Of a stretch of DNA of 60,548 nucleotides, positions 9,364 to 18,105 are shown piece after piece; position 1 is the stretch's first letter, and each line of letters starts with the position of its first letter. Under the pieces are notes generated by a model. That model was not told the origin of the DNA, ran no database searches, and saw nothing but the letters and a program-made list of their open reading frames with translations. The DNA lies in assembly GCF_028618695.1 (NCBI RefSeq), contig NZ_JAQIVI010000318.1, positions 1 to 60,548 on the forward strand. Direction: 5' to 3'. The position numbers were made by a program, and so were the translations under genes. The stretch comes from Natrinema soli. GTDB taxonomy: Archaea > Halobacteriota > Halobacteria > Halobacteriales > Natrialbaceae.

Positions 9364-9990
9364 ATGACGGACGACTCGAGCGGCGGTCGTCGGACCAAGG
9401 TCGAGCGAGTGATAGACGAGTATGACCTCGAGTCGTGGGGGGATCGCCTCGAGACCGAGTGGATCGGTGACGGAACGGACCGAACGAGTCTCCGCGACCT
9501 CGCGACCGAGTTCAACAAGGCCGTCCTCCGAGCGGCCCTCCGCGACGCGGGCGGATCGGTGCTCGATTCCGATATCGAAACGCTCTATCGAACGCTAACG
9601 GACGACGACGTGTCGCGCTCGGACGCGGTCAGAAAGCGACGCGAACTGGAACGGTCGGGGATCGACATCGACGCCGTCCGCTCCGATTTCGTCACTCACC
9701 AGACGATTTATACGTATCTCACGAACGTTCGCGACGCGTCTCTTCCCGAGGAGGACACCGAGGACCGGCTGGAACGAAAGAAAGAGACCGTTCAGCGACT
9801 CGCCGGCCGAACGCAAGTCGTCACGGAATCCACGCTCGAGGAACTGAGAAACGCCGGGGAGATTACGGACCGGAAGTACGACGTCTTCGTCGATGTCCGG
9901 ACCATTTGCTCGAACTGCGGAACCGACTATTCCGTCGCCGAGTTACTCGATCAGGGCGGCTGCGACTGTGAGACCGCGGAAACGTCGTAA
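9364..9990 (+). CDS. rdfA: RdfA-like rod-determining factor
   Basis: A 208-residue acidic protein opening TDDSSGGRRTKVERVIDEYDL, the family's characteristic beginning, followed by SLRDLATEFNKAVLRAALRDAG and a TIYTYLTNVR segment. A zinc-binding tail contains C182-x2-C185 and C200-x-C202. RdfA is a haloarchaeal protein needed for rod-shaped cells in Haloferax volcanii, where it lies next to an SMC-like gene; the same pairing occurs here. An upstream in-frame GTG exists at 9352, but the ATG at 9364 gives the family N-terminus. Mechanism is not established; the N-terminal region may be DNA- or protein-binding. Confidence 0.88.
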   Translation: MTDDSSGGRRTKVERVIDEYDLESWGDRLETEWIGDGTDRTSLRDLATEFNKAVLRAALRDAGGSVLDSDIETLYRTLTDDDVSRSDAVRKRRELERSGIDIDAVRSDFVTHQTIYTYLTNVRDASLPEEDTEDRLERKKETVQRLAGRTQVVTESTLEELRNAGEITDRKYDVFVDVRTICSNCGTDYSVAELLDQGGCDCETAETS

Positions 9991-10027
9991 CGCCACACGT
10001 CGGAAAAGCGGCTGTTACCGCATAGCA

Positions 10028-10034
10028 TTTATAT
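10028..10034 (+). promoter_or_regulatory. TATA box of the SMC-related gene
   Basis: TTTATAT centred 26 bp upstream of the GTG at 10057, implying a leaderless transcript. The gene therefore has its own promoter even though it is only 66 bp behind rdfA. Confidence 0.6.
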
Positions 10035-10056
10035 CCCGCGGCGTGAAATAACCATC

Positions 10057-12009
10057 GTGTCATCTCCAAAGCCAGTCACCTCGTCGATTACCGTTCTCGC
10101 GGAGAATATCGGCGGTATCGATAGTAGCGAGGTAACGCTTCAACCCGGCGTCAACGTCCTAACTGGACGGAACGCGACGAACCGAACGTCGTTCCTCCAG
10201 ACGATCATGGCCGCGCTGGGCAGTCGGCGCTCCTCGCTGAAAGGCGATGCGGACGCCGGTCGCGCCGAATTGGAATTCGACGGTGAACAGTACGAGCGAT
10301 ACCTCGAGCGACGCAACGGCGAAGTGGTCTTCGACGGTGATCCCTATCTCGACGATCCGGAACTCGCGGATCTCTTTGCCTTCCTGCTCGAATCCAACGA
10401 AGCACGCCGGGCAGTGAGACGCGGCGACGAGCTTCGCGAACTTATCATGCGTCCGATCGATACGGACGAGATCGAAGCCGAAATTTCCACCCTCGAGGCC
10501 GAAAAACGCGACCTCGACGATCGCCTCGAGCGGCTCGAACAACTCGATTCCGAACTCCCGGGGCTCGAATCGAAGAAACGGGAACTCGAGAACGAGATCG
10601 AAACGACGACCGAGCGAATCGCCGACCTCGAGGACGAACTCGAGGCGTTCGATCTCGACGTCGAGGCGAGCCGCGACCGGAAAGAAGAGATCGAATCGGC
10701 GTTTGCCGACCTCCAGACGGCGCGGACCGAACTCGAGTCCATCGAGTACGATCTCGAGACCGAACGCGAGAGCTACGCTGAACTCGAGCGGGAACGCGAC
10801 GAGCTGGAGGCGGAACTCGAGGCCTTCGACGACGATCACGAGTCGCCGGATCGGCTCGAAGGGCGGATCCAGGAGCTCCGCGCCCGGAAGCGGTCGCTCG
10901 ATACGACCGTGAGCGAACTGCAGAGCGTGATCCGATTCAACGAGGAACGGCTCGCAGACGACGGGTTCGAGCTGGATCTCGAGGACCACGTCGAGTCGGG
11001 GGACGAAGACGACGGCGACATTACCGAACAACTCCTCGCGGACGACGACGTCGTCTGCTGGACGTGTGGCTCGCAGGTCGGCCGCGACCGGATCGAATCG
11101 ACGCTGGAGCGATTGCGATCGCTCCGCCAGGAACAGCTCGAGGAACGAAGCGAGCTGCAAGCACAGATCGACGAACTCTCCTCGCGTCGGAAGGAGCTTC
11201 GCGAGCGGACACAGCGACGAGGGGAAATCGAAACGCGGCTGTCGGCGATCGACGACGAACTCGAACGCCGCGAACAGCGCATCGAGGAACTCGAGACCGA
11301 AGTCGAACAGCAACAGGCGCGTATCGACGACCTCGAATCCGAGGCCGAAGCGTTCGAAAACGCGGAGTACGGCGACGTTATCGACACCCACCGCGAACTG
11401 AACCGTCTCGAGCTCGAACTCGAGGGACTCGAGGACGACCGCGACGACGTGCAGGCTCGAATCGAGGAGATCGAGGGCAAGAGCGAGGAGCGCAGCGAAC
11501 TCGAGGAGCGCCGCGAGAGCGTCGAAACAGAGCTGACCGACCTCAGGACGCGCGTCGACCGGATCGAAGAAAACGCCGTCGACGCGTTCAACGAGCACAT
11601 GGAGTCGATCCTGTCGATCCTCGAATACCGAAATATCGACCGCATCTGGATCGATCGTCGCGAGAAGACGGTCCGGGAGGGGCGGCGGAAGGTCACGCGG
11701 ACCGCGTTCGACCTGCACATCGTCCGGTCGACCGACGACGGAGCGACGTACGAGGATACCGTCGATCACCTCTCGGAGAGCGAACGCGAAGTCACTGGAC
11801 TGGTCTTCGCACTCGCGGGCTATCTGGTTCACGACGTCTACGAAATCGTTCCGTTCATGCTGCTGGATTCGCTCGAGGCGATCGACTCGACTCGGATCGC
11901 CGATCTCGTCGAGTACTTCGAGGAGCACGTCGACTGTCTCGTCGTCGCTCTGCTCCGCGAGGACGCCGAAGCGCTCTCGGACGAGTACGCCTACGTTCGG
12001 GAGATATAG
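10057..12009 (+). CDS. Archaea-specific SMC-related protein (Rad50/SMC-like ATPase with zinc hook)
   Basis: A 650-residue protein with the ABC-ATPase head split by two long coiled coils (about 135-325 and 345-545). Residues 37-45 (GRNATNRTS) occupy the Walker A position, but the usual Gly-Lys is Asn-Arg. A Rad50-like zinc hook is at C334-W-T-C337. The signature-like segment LSESEREVTGLVFALAG and a Walker B-like MLLDSLEAID (D604) are near the end, where Ser replaces the usual catalytic Glu after Asp. Such proteins are paired with rdfA in haloarchaea and are thought to act on chromosome or envelope organisation. The GTG start is fixed by the TATA box at 10028. Confidence 0.88.
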   Translation: MSSPKPVTSSITVLAENIGGIDSSEVTLQPGVNVLTGRNATNRTSFLQTIMAALGSRRSSLKGDADAGRAELEFDGEQYERYLERRNGEVVFDGDPYLDDPELADLFAFLLESNEARRAVRRGDELRELIMRPIDTDEIEAEISTLEAEKRDLDDRLERLEQLDSELPGLESKKRELENEIETTTERIADLEDELEAFDLDVEASRDRKEEIESAFADLQTARTELESIEYDLETERESYAELERERDELEAELEAFDDDHESPDRLEGRIQELRARKRSLDTTVSELQSVIRFNEERLADDGFELDLEDHVESGDEDDGDITEQLLADDDVVCWTCGSQVGRDRIESTLERLRSLRQEQLEERSELQAQIDELSSRRKELRERTQRRGEIETRLSAIDDELERREQRIEELETEVEQQQARIDDLESEAEAFENAEYGDVIDTHRELNRLELELEGLEDDRDDVQARIEEIEGKSEERSELEERRESVETELTDLRTRVDRIEENAVDAFNEHMESILSILEYRNIDRIWIDRREKTVREGRRKVTRTAFDLHIVRSTDDGATYEDTVDHLSESEREVTGLVFALAGYLVHDVYEIVPFMLLDSLEAIDSTRIADLVEYFEEHVDCLVVALLREDAEALSDEYAYVREI

Positions 12010-12726
12010 ACCGCTGAGCGATGCCGATCCAGACCGACTGAATCGGTTCGTGCAATTCGTTCGAAGCTGCCGACAGTATCCCGTACATGGTATATTTATA
12101 GCAATACTACAAGCGGAGACAGTTCAGAGATCTTTACTTCGACTCGGTGGTCGATGGACGTCCGCCCGGCGGAACTCGTTAAAGATACCCTCCCCTGTCG
12201 ATGTCATTCGTCGTCGAACCGATTCGTCTCGACGGACTCGTATTCCCGCGAACCGTCTGAAAGAATCCCCCGTGAGAGTTTTTCTTGTAAAATAAGAATG
12301 ATAGTAGAGGAAGATAGCAATCATAGTTACTAGATGTACGAGAGGAGGAAGTAGTCGGCGTCCTAAATCGTCTATTGGATCGAGGGAAATTCACGAAACG
12401 AACAACTGATGACAACGGGTTGTCGTGTACGGGACACGGGTCTGACGCGACTCGAACGGTCCGATTACTGATCGCCGGCGACCGAACACCGGTGCGCGTT
12501 GCATTTGCAGTTGGAAGCTACAATAGCACCGCCGTCCTGTTTGCCGTGTGAACTATTCCGAGACGAGACCGACACGGTCCCACTCGACGGTGGTGCCTAT
12601 GCGCCCCCGTTCGATGATGGTACCGGTGCGATCGAGGGAGACGGCGCGTTCACCGACCGATGAGCCGCTACTGCCCCGACGAGCGACCGTTCGCTCGTTC
12701 GAACTAACCGACGCACTCGAGACAGC
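12010..12726. other. Intergenic region, no convincing gene
   Basis: About 720 bp. Several short open frames on both strands encode Arg/Ser/Thr-rich peptides without family resemblance. TATA-like TATATTTATA occurs near 12090 and AT-rich sequence around 12290-12350. Nothing else recognised. Confidence 0.6.
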
Positions 12727-13509
12727 ATGAGCGATCACGTGACGGAGCCGATCCCTGGCGACTCTGACGGCGAGACGACCGAACCGGAACGCGCTCGCGG
12801 CGACCGCTCCATCGGTCGTGGCGGACGACTGGCCGCCACGGCTTTCGGCGGCGCGCTGTTCGTCGCCGGACTCAGGCGACGGTCACTCGTCGGCGGGGCG
12901 ATGGCTCTGGGTGGCGGCTGGCTCGTCGCTCGAGGACTCAGCGGTACGAGCCGCCCCCTCAGGACGCTCTCAGTAGCGGCCGAAGAGCGCGATGGACCGA
13001 TCCTCGGCAGTGCTGTGGGACCGATGACGGTCGATCGGACGATCACGGTGGGCGTCCCTGCAGACGAACTCACAGCGTATTGGCGCGATCCGGAGCAGTT
13101 GACGCGAATCATGGGTCCCGTCGCCGAGGTAACGGGGGCCGGCGAGGACCGACATCACTGGGAAGTACGACCGCCACGGGGACCGACCCTGACCTGGGAG
13201 ACGGAAATCGTGGACGACCGACCCGGAGAACTCCTGCGGTGGGAGTCGCTCGAGGGAGCGATGATTCCGACCGACGGCGACGTTCGCTTTCGGCCGGCCC
13301 CGGGGGATCGAGGGACGCAAGTGACGCTTCAGTTGCAGTTCGATCCGCCCGGCGGCAAACTGGGGGCCGCGGGGGTACAGCGACTGGGAATCGTCCCGAA
13401 GACGATCGCGGAAACGGCGCTGCGCCGGTTCAAGAGTCTCGCCGAAACGGGCGAGATCCCGACGATCGAGGCCAATCCGTCCGCACGCGGAAGCGGCGAT
13501 CTCGTGTGA
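12727..13509 (+). CDS. Membrane-anchored SRPBCC (START/polyketide-cyclase fold) protein
   Basis: A 260-residue protein. Residues about 34-72 hold two short hydrophobic segments (LAATAFGGALFVAGL and SLVGGAMALGGGWLVARGL). From about 95 a cyclase-like domain follows: MTVDRTITVGVPADELTAYWRDPEQLTRIM, then HHWEVRPPRGPTLTWETEIV and a beta-rich stretch ending in a long helix. This arrangement matches COG5637-type predicted membrane proteins that bind hydrophobic ligands. Ligand and pathway are unknown. The stop codon is embedded in the first copy of a 24-bp tandem repeat. Confidence 0.75.
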   Translation: MSDHVTEPIPGDSDGETTEPERARGDRSIGRGGRLAATAFGGALFVAGLRRRSLVGGAMALGGGWLVARGLSGTSRPLRTLSVAAEERDGPILGSAVGPMTVDRTITVGVPADELTAYWRDPEQLTRIMGPVAEVTGAGEDRHHWEVRPPRGPTLTWETEIVDDRPGELLRWESLEGAMIPTDGDVRFRPAPGDRGTQVTLQLQFDPPGGKLGAAGVQRLGIVPKTIAETALRRFKSLAETGEIPTIEANPSARGSGDLV

Positions 13510-13566
13510 ACGCACGGTCTCGGCGTCGTGTGAACGCACGGTCTCGGCGTCGTGTGAACGCACGGT
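13504..13566 (+). repeat. 24-bp tandem repeat, about 2.6 copies, over a stop codon
   Basis: Two perfect 24-bp units (13504-13527 and 13528-13551) starting GTGTGAACGCACGGTCTCGG, then a 15-bp partial third copy (13552-13566). The first copy contains the last Val codon and TGA of the SRPBCC gene. Each unit carries an in-frame GTG-TGA. Confidence 0.9.
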
Positions 13567-13675
13567 ACCGGCGGGACGAACCATCCGCTGCGTGCAACGC
13601 GTGAGTTCGCCCCGATCGACGATCGGCGGTCGCGGCCAGAGACGGCCGACCGGAACGCGGACGAACCGTCCGTCG

Positions 13676-14266
13676 TCAGGGCCGTGAATCGGGGGCCGAC
13701 GGCAGGTTCTCGTCAGTCGAAGTCAGGTTCTCGAGGAGGGAGTCACCGAGTACGACCACGACGAGAGCGCCGACGATATCGAAGACGAGGTCGAAGAACG
13801 TGTCGGCCGCCCCGTAGGAAACGAGTACGGGGTCGAGTCCGAGGCGAGTGGCGGTCGCGTGAATACCGTACTCGGCGAACTCCCACACCACCCCGGCGAA
13901 GGCGACGATGGCGACGACCCAGGGACGCGGGTCGCGCCCGCGGCGACGGGCCGCGGCGAAGGTTAGTCCACCGAGAATCGTCGCCGAGTGCGCGTGGGTC
14001 ACGTGGTCCCACCACCAGACGTCATCGTACGGACCCAGCATTCCGACTGTATGCGTGAGCATCGCCGTACTCAGATACGCACGTTGCCACGGCCTGAACG
14101 TCACGTCGTATCGGCGTTCGACGGCTCCGGGGAGGGACGTCGCCGCGATCGAGACGACGGCGTTGAAAACCGCCCCCGGATCACGCCGACGGAAACCGAC
14201 GACGAGGACGGCGAGAATCGCGTACCGGACACCGCGATCGGCCTCTCTGGCTACCGATGTCTGCAT
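13676..14266 (-). CDS. Multi-pass membrane protein, YjdF/DUF2238-like
   Basis: A 196-residue hydrophobic protein with about five membrane segments. The conserved-looking motifs WWWDHVTHAHSATILGG, VVWEFAEYGIHAT and TFFDLVFDIVGALVVVVLGD resemble the YjdF (DUF2238) inner-membrane family, whose His/Asp/Glu residues sit at helix ends. The family has no established function. It lies 100 bp downstream of the DUF457-like gene on the same strand, so the two may be co-transcribed. Confidence 0.7.
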   Translation of the reverse strand: MQTSVAREADRGVRYAILAVLVVGFRRRDPGAVFNAVVSIAATSLPGAVERRYDVTFRPWQRAYLSTAMLTHTVGMLGPYDDVWWWDHVTHAHSATILGGLTFAAARRRGRDPRPWVVAIVAFAGVVWEFAEYGIHATATRLGLDPVLVSYGAADTFFDLVFDIVGALVVVVLGDSLLENLTSTDENLPSAPDSRP

Positions 14267-14366
14267 TGGTTTGGTGCCAGATTGCAGTCGAGGCGCATAA
14301 CGATACTGAAAGGAGACGAGTCCGCGATTGCCGCCGGTCGGCGGTCGCTACCAGCGCGGGAGTCGG

Positions 14367-14996
14367 TCACTTCCCGCGTTCGGGTCCGTACCGAGCGGGG
14401 AGTAGTGTCAGGAGGCGATCCGGGAGCGTCCGGACCAGGTATCCCGCGACGAGGACTTCCGCGATCGTCGGGAGCAGCCGTCGAACGGCCGTGTAAACGA
14501 CTGCGACGACCAGCGCGGCTCCCACGATCGATCGGAGGACGCCGTCGAGAGCGATCAGGAGCGGGACGGCGATACCGAGCGAGAGCAGCAAGTCCTCGGG
14601 CGCGCCGTCGTACCGGACCCAGCGACGCGGCGCGAGCCACCGCCCACGATGGTGGTCGTAGACGGCGCGGCTCGAGGTCGCCTCCCACGGTCGCAGTTCC
14701 AACCCGCCGCCGAAGATATCCATGACGCTGTGGACGGCCGCACCGAGCAACAGGACCGTCGCGGCGATCGTCGCCGTCGTCGGGACGAGCATCGCGAACG
14801 GGGCGACCGCGAGGGCGAGTACCGAATAATAGACGGGATAGTGCAGCGTCTTCCGATGACCGATGTACATATCCAGATCGGGGAGAATCCCACCGAGCAG
14901 GCCGGCAGTGAGCGCGACGTCGGCGAATTCGGGGGCGATGGCGGCAAGCGGGAGGGCGAGGGCCAGCCCGACGAGCGCGTGCGTTGGCAGCATCAT
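14367..14996 (-). CDS. Membrane-bound metal-dependent hydrolase, YdjM/DUF457 family
   Basis: A 209-residue protein starting MMLPTHALVGLALALPLA. The N-terminal THALVG and the later GGILPDLDMYIGHRKTLHYPV are family hallmarks: a His, an Asp-x-Asp and a His around the first helices form the putative metal site. GAAVHSVMDIFGGGLELRPWE supplies a further His and Asp. Five or so membrane segments are visible. In bacteria these proteins are linked to membrane damage responses; the substrate is unknown. The start could be 14996 or the next codon at 14993. Confidence 0.8.
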   Translation of the reverse strand: MMLPTHALVGLALALPLAAIAPEFADVALTAGLLGGILPDLDMYIGHRKTLHYPVYYSVLALAVAPFAMLVPTTATIAATVLLLGAAVHSVMDIFGGGLELRPWEATSSRAVYDHHRGRWLAPRRWVRYDGAPEDLLLSLGIAVPLLIALDGVLRSIVGAALVVAVVYTAVRRLLPTIAEVLVAGYLVRTLPDRLLTLLPARYGPERGK

Positions 14997-15282
14997 TATG
15001 TCGTACTACAGGCAACACAGCCGTTTGAGTATGTCGGTCAGTCGCGCCCGCATCGATCGACTGCCAGAGCCACATACCGCGATTCAGTCCAGCCACCGAT
15101 CGGCATCTCGTCGGACTCGAGGGCGTCGCGATCCGCACGGATTCGAGCGCGTCGCGACGGCTTTCCGTCGGAACTGGTCGCTCGTGTCGCCGCGACACGA
15201 CGACCCAACGAACGACCGTGCGACGACCGTCACGGTTTTCGAGGGCAACCTTTGATGGGGTTCGACACGGAATCACAGCGTG

Positions 15283-15696
15283 ATGGCCGCCGATGGATAC
15301 AAACTGTTCGGTGTCTACCTCTCGGAGGACGTCTTCGACGCACTCGACGAATTCCTGTACGAAGACGCCGGCGTCGTCGACTACGAGGAGTACTTCGATC
15401 CGACCGCCTCGACGGTCCCCGCGGGCGATCCGGGTGCCGATGCCACCGACAGGCTCGTCTCGGCGGTCGTGGCGGACTTCGCGGAACTGTACGACGAGGC
15501 GGATTTCGAGGCCCCTCGAGGTGTCGATTCCGACGCGTTCGTCCTCGCTCATCTCGCGGCCGAGCCCCAAACGATCGCAACCGCTCGCGAACGCTTTCAG
15601 GCGGCCGCCACGATCCGAGAGACGGACCTCCGGACGGTCCACACCGCGATCCTCTCGACGTTTCTCTCGCGGGAATCAGCACTCGAGGGCCCCTGA
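15283..15696 (+). CDS. Hypothetical acidic protein
   Basis: A 137-residue protein, strongly acidic, beginning MAADGYKLFGVYLSEDVFDALDEFLYEDAGVV. It looks soluble and mostly helical with no cysteines and no membrane segment. I do not recognise the family. It is divergent from the DUF457 gene and convergent with the secretion locus. The GTG at 15280 immediately before the ATG is an equally possible start. Confidence 0.6.
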   Translation: MAADGYKLFGVYLSEDVFDALDEFLYEDAGVVDYEEYFDPTASTVPAGDPGADATDRLVSAVVADFAELYDEADFEAPRGVDSDAFVLAHLAAEPQTIATARERFQAAATIRETDLRTVHTAILSTFLSRESALEGP

Positions 15697-15820
15697 TTCC
15701 CGGAGCCACCGGAACTGTGGAACCGGTCGATGCATCGGTCCCGCCGGTCCACGATGGTCATCCAGTGGCCGACGTATTCGGCCTCGTGATTGCTGTCGGA
15801 CTGTCGGTGGCTACAACAAC

Positions 15821-16675
15821 TCACCCATCAACGGCTTCTCCCGCGATGGTGGGTCCGCTCGAATCGGTCCCAGAATCACCGGTCTCGTCTTCGCTGCCGC
15901 TACTGGTCTCAGTTTCACTGGTGGACGTAGTTCCGTCACTGAACCCGTTTTCGTCATTGGATGCGTTTCCGGTACTGGATTCGGTTCCATCGCTGGACTC
16001 GTTTTCTCCGACGGAATGAGCATCGTTTCCGTCGTCAGTTGCGTTTTCGAGAGTGTTCTCCCCGTTTCCGTCGCTATCATCGGCGGTCGAGTTCGCAGTA
16101 TCGGTAGCTTCGGTTCGATTCGAGGTATCCGAGACGGTGTCGTTCGTCGGGGTGCTGTCGGTTGCTTCGGTCAGTCCGACCGACTCATTTTCCGCCACGT
16201 CTGTAGCGTCACCATCGCTCTCGTCCGATCCGACAGCGCTACCATCCGGTTCACCCGCTCCACCGTCCGTTTTGATACCGTTCATGCCAGTCTCGTTCTC
16301 GTCGGCACCGCTGCTCTCGTCGGATCCGGGCTTCGGGTCGGTTTCGGCGAGGGATCCGTCACAGGGGTTCAGCGCGGTATCCGCCGCACCGTCCGTCGTT
16401 CCGTTCTCGAGGCGTCCGTCGCCATCGCATCTTGCTGTCGCTGCCGAGCCGGCCGCGCTATCCGTGTCAGCGTCGTGAGGACCGCGATCGCCAGGGGGAT
16501 CACGAACGTCACCGTTGGGCGGGCCACCCTCGTACTCGTCGACCGGAACGTTGCCGGCGACGGTGACCTCGAGTTCTTCGGTGTCCGTGAACGCGCCCGT
16601 GGTGTAGCCGACGCTCAGAGCGCTGCCGACGAACACGATCGTAACGAGCGTCGCAACGAGCGGCTTACTCGTCAT
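15821..16675 (-). CDS. SipW-type exported low-complexity surface protein
   Basis: A 284-residue protein. Residues 1-30 form a hydrophobic leader (PLVATLVTIVFVGSALSVGYTTGAF) followed at once by TDTEELEVTVAGNV, the A-F-T-D-T-E pattern typical of SipW-processed TasA/CalY proteins. There is no twin-arginine motif. From about residue 45 to the end the protein is low-complexity Asp/Glu/Ser/Thr/Asn/Gly with more than eight N-x-S/T sequons, which looks like a glycosylated, mucin-like stalk. No C-terminal membrane anchor is visible. Its start overlaps the signal peptidase gene by 11 bp, so translation is probably coupled and the peptidase is the likely processing enzyme. The frame is open further upstream to 16915, but the leader fixes the start. 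Confidence 0.75.
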   Translation of the reverse strand: MTSKPLVATLVTIVFVGSALSVGYTTGAFTDTEELEVTVAGNVPVDEYEGGPPNGDVRDPPGDRGPHDADTDSAAGSAATARCDGDGRLENGTTDGAADTALNPCDGSLAETDPKPGSDESSGADENETGMNGIKTDGGAGEPDGSAVGSDESDGDATDVAENESVGLTEATDSTPTNDTVSDTSNRTEATDTANSTADDSDGNGENTLENATDDGNDAHSVGENESSDGTESSTGNASNDENGFSDGTTSTSETETSSGSEDETGDSGTDSSGPTIAGEAVDG

Positions 16676-18104
16676 CGGTCTCACCGGTGGGTCCTCCGTC
16701 GTCGATCGCATCGCCGCGGACGGCCGTCCCCGTTCCGGGACTTGGTCCGTCAGCCACCGTTCGTTCCGGAGAATCGGCTCGTGTGACTTCCGACGGTTCG
16801 TCCGGATCGGGCCACTCGAACGGCGACGGGGACGGTCCGTTCCGTGAGACCTCCTCTGGCGTGGCGGCATCGTGATTGTCGGATTCGCCACGAGTCGCAT
16901 CCGGTTCGACCGCATCGTCCGAATCGGACGCGTTCGAATCAGCCGAGGTCGATGGTCCCGAGTCGTTCGATTCCGTCCCGTCCAGTTCCGACCCGTCGGG
17001 GAGCCTCGAGCGCGCGGCGAGTGCGAGGACGAGCGTCGTCGTCGAACCGGTGAACACCGTCATCGAGACGACCTCCGGTGCTCCGGTTCGAAGGAAACTC
17101 GTATAGGTCGTCCACCCGCTGTAACCCACGAGAACCGCCAGGACACCGATCGAATACAGCAGGTCCGATTTCGTGACGACGTATCGGTCCGTCGACTGCG
17201 ACGGCGGTTCCGGATCTGTCGACTGAGTCAGACCGCCACCTTCAGTCGCGGTCGCTCCGCCGTCTCGAGATCCGTCGATCCCGGTTTCGGCGGGTTCGAC
17301 CCTGCCGTCCGACCGGGGATCGGCCGGCGCTTCTGGGTCGTCCGAGTCGTCGCTCCGACGCTTCGAACGGAGTTCCCAGGCCTCAGAGAGGACGAACGAG
17401 ACGAGCGGAAGCGCGACGAGCAATCCGAACCCGACCGGCGTGTTGACGAAGGTAATCACGTGACCGATCGCCGGAATCGTAACAGTCACTCGACCGATGA
17501 GCTGGTCGGCGGCAATCGCAGTCTGGTCCGGATCCTCGTTCGCGTCCCCTTTCGTTCGGAACCGCACGTCGGTACCGGAGTCGTCGACCTTGATCACTCG
17601 ATGGGTCGTGGGACTTTCGCCCTCGGTGCGCTGGTAGGTGATCACGTCCCCCGATTCGACCGCGTCCGGTTCGACGCCGGCGACGAGGACGACGTCTCCG
17701 GGTGAGATCGAGGGCTCCATACTGCCGGAGAGCACGACGAAGCTGTGCTCCGCACCGGCGACCTGCGGGACGGCGTACGCGACGAACGGCAGAACGAGCG
17801 CGACGAGGAGAATCAGCCCGGCGATTCGCACTGCCGGCCAGACCATCGGTCGAAGCTCCCCGAGTCCTCGAGGCGTGGTCGGGTCGGCTGATTCGTCGTT
17901 CTCGGTTGGCTCACTGGTCTCGGTCTCAGTCTCGATCTCGGCCGACCCGTCGACATCGGACGGCTGCGGTTCATCGTTCGACCTCTCGGGCGGATCGATA
18001 TCCGCCTCGCCGGTGTCGGGCGGTTCGTCGGTCGATCCCGCTCCGTTCACCGTGGATCGGCTCTCGTCTCGAGTCGGTCCATCGGTCGTGTCGTGGTCGT
18101 TCAT
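16665..18104 (-). CDS. Signal peptidase I, S26B (SipW-like), with long acidic N-terminus and extra C-terminal membrane part
   Basis: A 479-residue membrane protein. After an acidic 80-residue extension there is a membrane helix (about 93-115), then the catalytic box FVVLSGSMEPSISPGDVVLV with Ser128, the second box TTHRVIKV with His168 (the Ser-His dyad of archaeal, ER and SipW enzymes, not bacterial Ser-Lys), and TKGDANEDPD at 184-193. A second helix covers about 212-240. Unusually, a third and fourth membrane segment (about 315-337 and 345-364) and another acidic tail follow; typical S26B enzymes stop before this. It lies between exported proteins, 1 nt behind one gene and overlapping the next, so I infer it processes their leaders. 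The start ATG at 18104 follows the upstream stop TGA directly. Confidence 0.88.
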   Translation of the reverse strand: MNDHDTTDGPTRDESRSTVNGAGSTDEPPDTGEADIDPPERSNDEPQPSDVDGSAEIETETETSEPTENDESADPTTPRGLGELRPMVWPAVRIAGLILLVALVLPFVAYAVPQVAGAEHSFVVLSGSMEPSISPGDVVLVAGVEPDAVESGDVITYQRTEGESPTTHRVIKVDDSGTDVRFRTKGDANEDPDQTAIAADQLIGRVTVTIPAIGHVITFVNTPVGFGLLVALPLVSFVLSEAWELRSKRRSDDSDDPEAPADPRSDGRVEPAETGIDGSRDGGATATEGGGLTQSTDPEPPSQSTDRYVVTKSDLLYSIGVLAVLVGYSGWTTYTSFLRTGAPEVVSMTVFTGSTTTLVLALAARSRLPDGSELDGTESNDSGPSTSADSNASDSDDAVEPDATRGESDNHDAATPEEVSRNGPSPSPFEWPDPDEPSEVTRADSPERTVADGPSPGTGTAVRGDAIDDGGPTGETDDE

Positions 18105-18105
18105 T

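Noticed and set aside
10159..11928. 589-codon open frame on the minus strand
   Set aside because: Antisense to the SMC-related coiled-coil gene; its Phe/Glu/Val periodicity mirrors that coiled coil.
13504..13566. CRISPR array
   Set aside because: Units are directly adjacent with no spacers; simple tandem repeat.
14251..15642. 463-codon open frame on the minus strand
   Set aside because: Covers the DUF457 gene in another frame and the hypothetical at 15283 antisense; Arg-rich with no motif.
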